Positions 5,371-6,251 of a DNA stretch of 6,251 nucleotides are shown here, piece after piece (the first letter of the stretch is position 1; each line of letters starts with the position of its first letter). The stretch comes from an uncultured Micrococcales bacterium (GTDB lineage: Bacteria > Actinomycetota > Actinomycetes > S36-B12 > UBA10799), in assembly GCA_937952095.1 (NCBI GenBank), contig CALFYG010000042.1, forward strand, positions 1-6,251. Direction: 5' to 3'. The position numbers were made by a program, and so were the translations under genes. Below the pieces are notes generated by a model. The model saw only the letters and a list, made by a program, of their open reading frames with translations. It was not told the origin of the DNA and searched no databases.

Positions 5371-6219
5371 ATGTCCCGCCCACGGGGTGAGCCCTCGTCG
5401 TGGTTGTGGGCCGCAGGGCTACCGCTGGCGCTGGTGGTACTGATCCTGGCCGCCGACTGGATAGAAGGGCCCAAGACGGCCTTTGTCGGTGTCCTGGTCG
5501 TTGTCCCCATGCTCAGTGCGGTCTTCGCGACGCCCGCCGTCACCGCAGTGGTCGGCGCGATCACGTGGTTGGCCGCCTTCGCTTTCGGCCTGGTGGCAGC
5601 CGACGGCAACGTTCCCGCCCAGTACATCCGGCTGGGGATCCTGGCAGTGGTCGGGATCGGAGCCGTCGCGGCCGCCGCGAAACGTATGCGGATCCAGGAC
5701 CAACTCACACAGGCACAACTCGCCGCCGCCGACGCCGACAAGGTCCGACGCCAGGCGAACACGGACTGGCTCACCGGAGTCCTCAACCGGCGTGGGCTGG
5801 CCGTGGAGTTCGCCGAGCGCGCGGGATCGAGCGGCTCGGTGATCATGCTCGACGTCGACGGGATGAAGCAGGTCAATGACACCCTCGGACACCGCGCCGG
5901 CGACGATCTCCTCAAAGCGGTCGCGGGCAGGGTGCGCTCATGCACGCAGGCGAAGGACGCCGTGGGCCGTTGGGGCGGGGACGAGTTCGTCGTCCTCACA
6001 GACGCCACCCTCGAGCAGGCGCAGATGATCGCCGACCGGATCCGCGGGGTGGTGTGTACGCAGCCGGTCCGGACCTCGGTCGGTCTGATCGACGCCCGTC
6101 TGTCCATCGGCTTCGCGGACTTCGGACCCGGTGACGACATCGATCAGGCTCTCGTCGACGCCGATGCGAGCATGTACCGGGAGAAGCGGGGCAACGGGGA
6201 GCCGGTCGAGGAGGGCTAG
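5371..6219 (+). CDS. Membrane-anchored GGDEF diguanylate cyclase
   Basis: A 282-residue inner-membrane protein predicted to make cyclic di-GMP from two GTP. Residues about 11-104 hold four hydrophobic segments (11-29, 37-53, 56-77, 86-104), a short sensor-like module resembling those on some actinobacterial phosphatases. A coiled-coil-like linker (108-128) joins it to the GGDEF domain (130-278). The core motifs are intact: DWLTGVLNRR (132-141), DVDGMKQVND (161-170), GHRAGDD (173-179), active site GGDEF (202-206) and ADASMY (264-269). The inhibitory I-site RxxD, expected five residues before GGDEF, reads QAKD (193-196), so product inhibition is probably absent. ATG at 5371 has GGGAAGG eight bases upstream. 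A GTG at 5335 in the same frame, with GGAG before it, would add 12 residues and is a real alternative. No EAL/HD-GYP partner is in view. Confidence 0.92.
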   Translation: MSRPRGEPSSWLWAAGLPLALVVLILAADWIEGPKTAFVGVLVVVPMLSAVFATPAVTAVVGAITWLAAFAFGLVAADGNVPAQYIRLGILAVVGIGAVAAAAKRMRIQDQLTQAQLAAADADKVRRQANTDWLTGVLNRRGLAVEFAERAGSSGSVIMLDVDGMKQVNDTLGHRAGDDLLKAVAGRVRSCTQAKDAVGRWGGDEFVVLTDATLEQAQMIADRIRGVVCTQPVRTSVGLIDARLSIGFADFGPGDDIDQALVDADASMYREKRGNGEPVEEG

Positions 6220-6251
6220 GCGCGGCCACAGGGGGTACGCGGTGCATATGA

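Noticed and set aside
6220..6251. Start of another plus-strand gene at GTG 6242 or ATG 6248, with AGGGGG before it
   Set aside because: The two possible starts are in frame and the purine run is suggestive, but only ten bases of coding sequence would be visible, which cannot support a gene.

Overview
The window comes from a GC-rich bacterium, most likely an actinobacterium. The genes are dense, codons strongly favour G/C in third position, GTG starts are used, one gene looks leaderless, and the protein types (tandem-ACT GcvR-like protein, esterase/lipase pair, 4-TM GGDEF protein, AQA-cleaved secreted nuclease) are common in that phylum. The genus cannot be named from this sequence.

Layout. 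(1) Plus strand, 2-1249: a two-gene metal/metalloid-type unit, made of the 3' part of an ArsP_1/DUF318 permease and a 78-residue CxxC thioredoxin-like protein. (2) Minus strand, 3192 down to 1236: two different alpha/beta hydrolases that overlap by 8 nt (ATGTCTGA) and so form one translationally coupled operon. Its end overlaps the thioredoxin gene by 14 nt, tail to tail. A 43-bp nested palindrome sits directly on the promoter and ribosome-binding site of this operon. (3) 3243-3517: non-coding DNA with a recent imperfect tandem duplication built from short direct and inverted sub-repeats. (4) Minus strand, 4627-3518: a secreted endonuclease/exonuclease/phosphatase-fold enzyme with a complete set of catalytic motifs. 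(5) Minus strand, 5234-4725: a tandem ACT-domain protein resembling GcvR. (6) Plus strand, 5371-6219: a membrane-bound GGDEF diguanylate cyclase, divergent from the ACT gene. The last 32 bases hold no supportable gene.

The permease and thioredoxin probably act together in efflux of a soft metal or (organo)arsenical. The two hydrolases are probably co-regulated, perhaps by a dimeric repressor (for example TetR-type) encoded elsewhere. The nuclease, ACT protein and cyclase show no clear functional link. No gene family here is new. The parts that known families do not explain are non-coding: the palindrome at 3200-3242, the duplicated repeat at 3282-3499, and smaller symmetric motifs upstream of the nuclease and cyclase genes.
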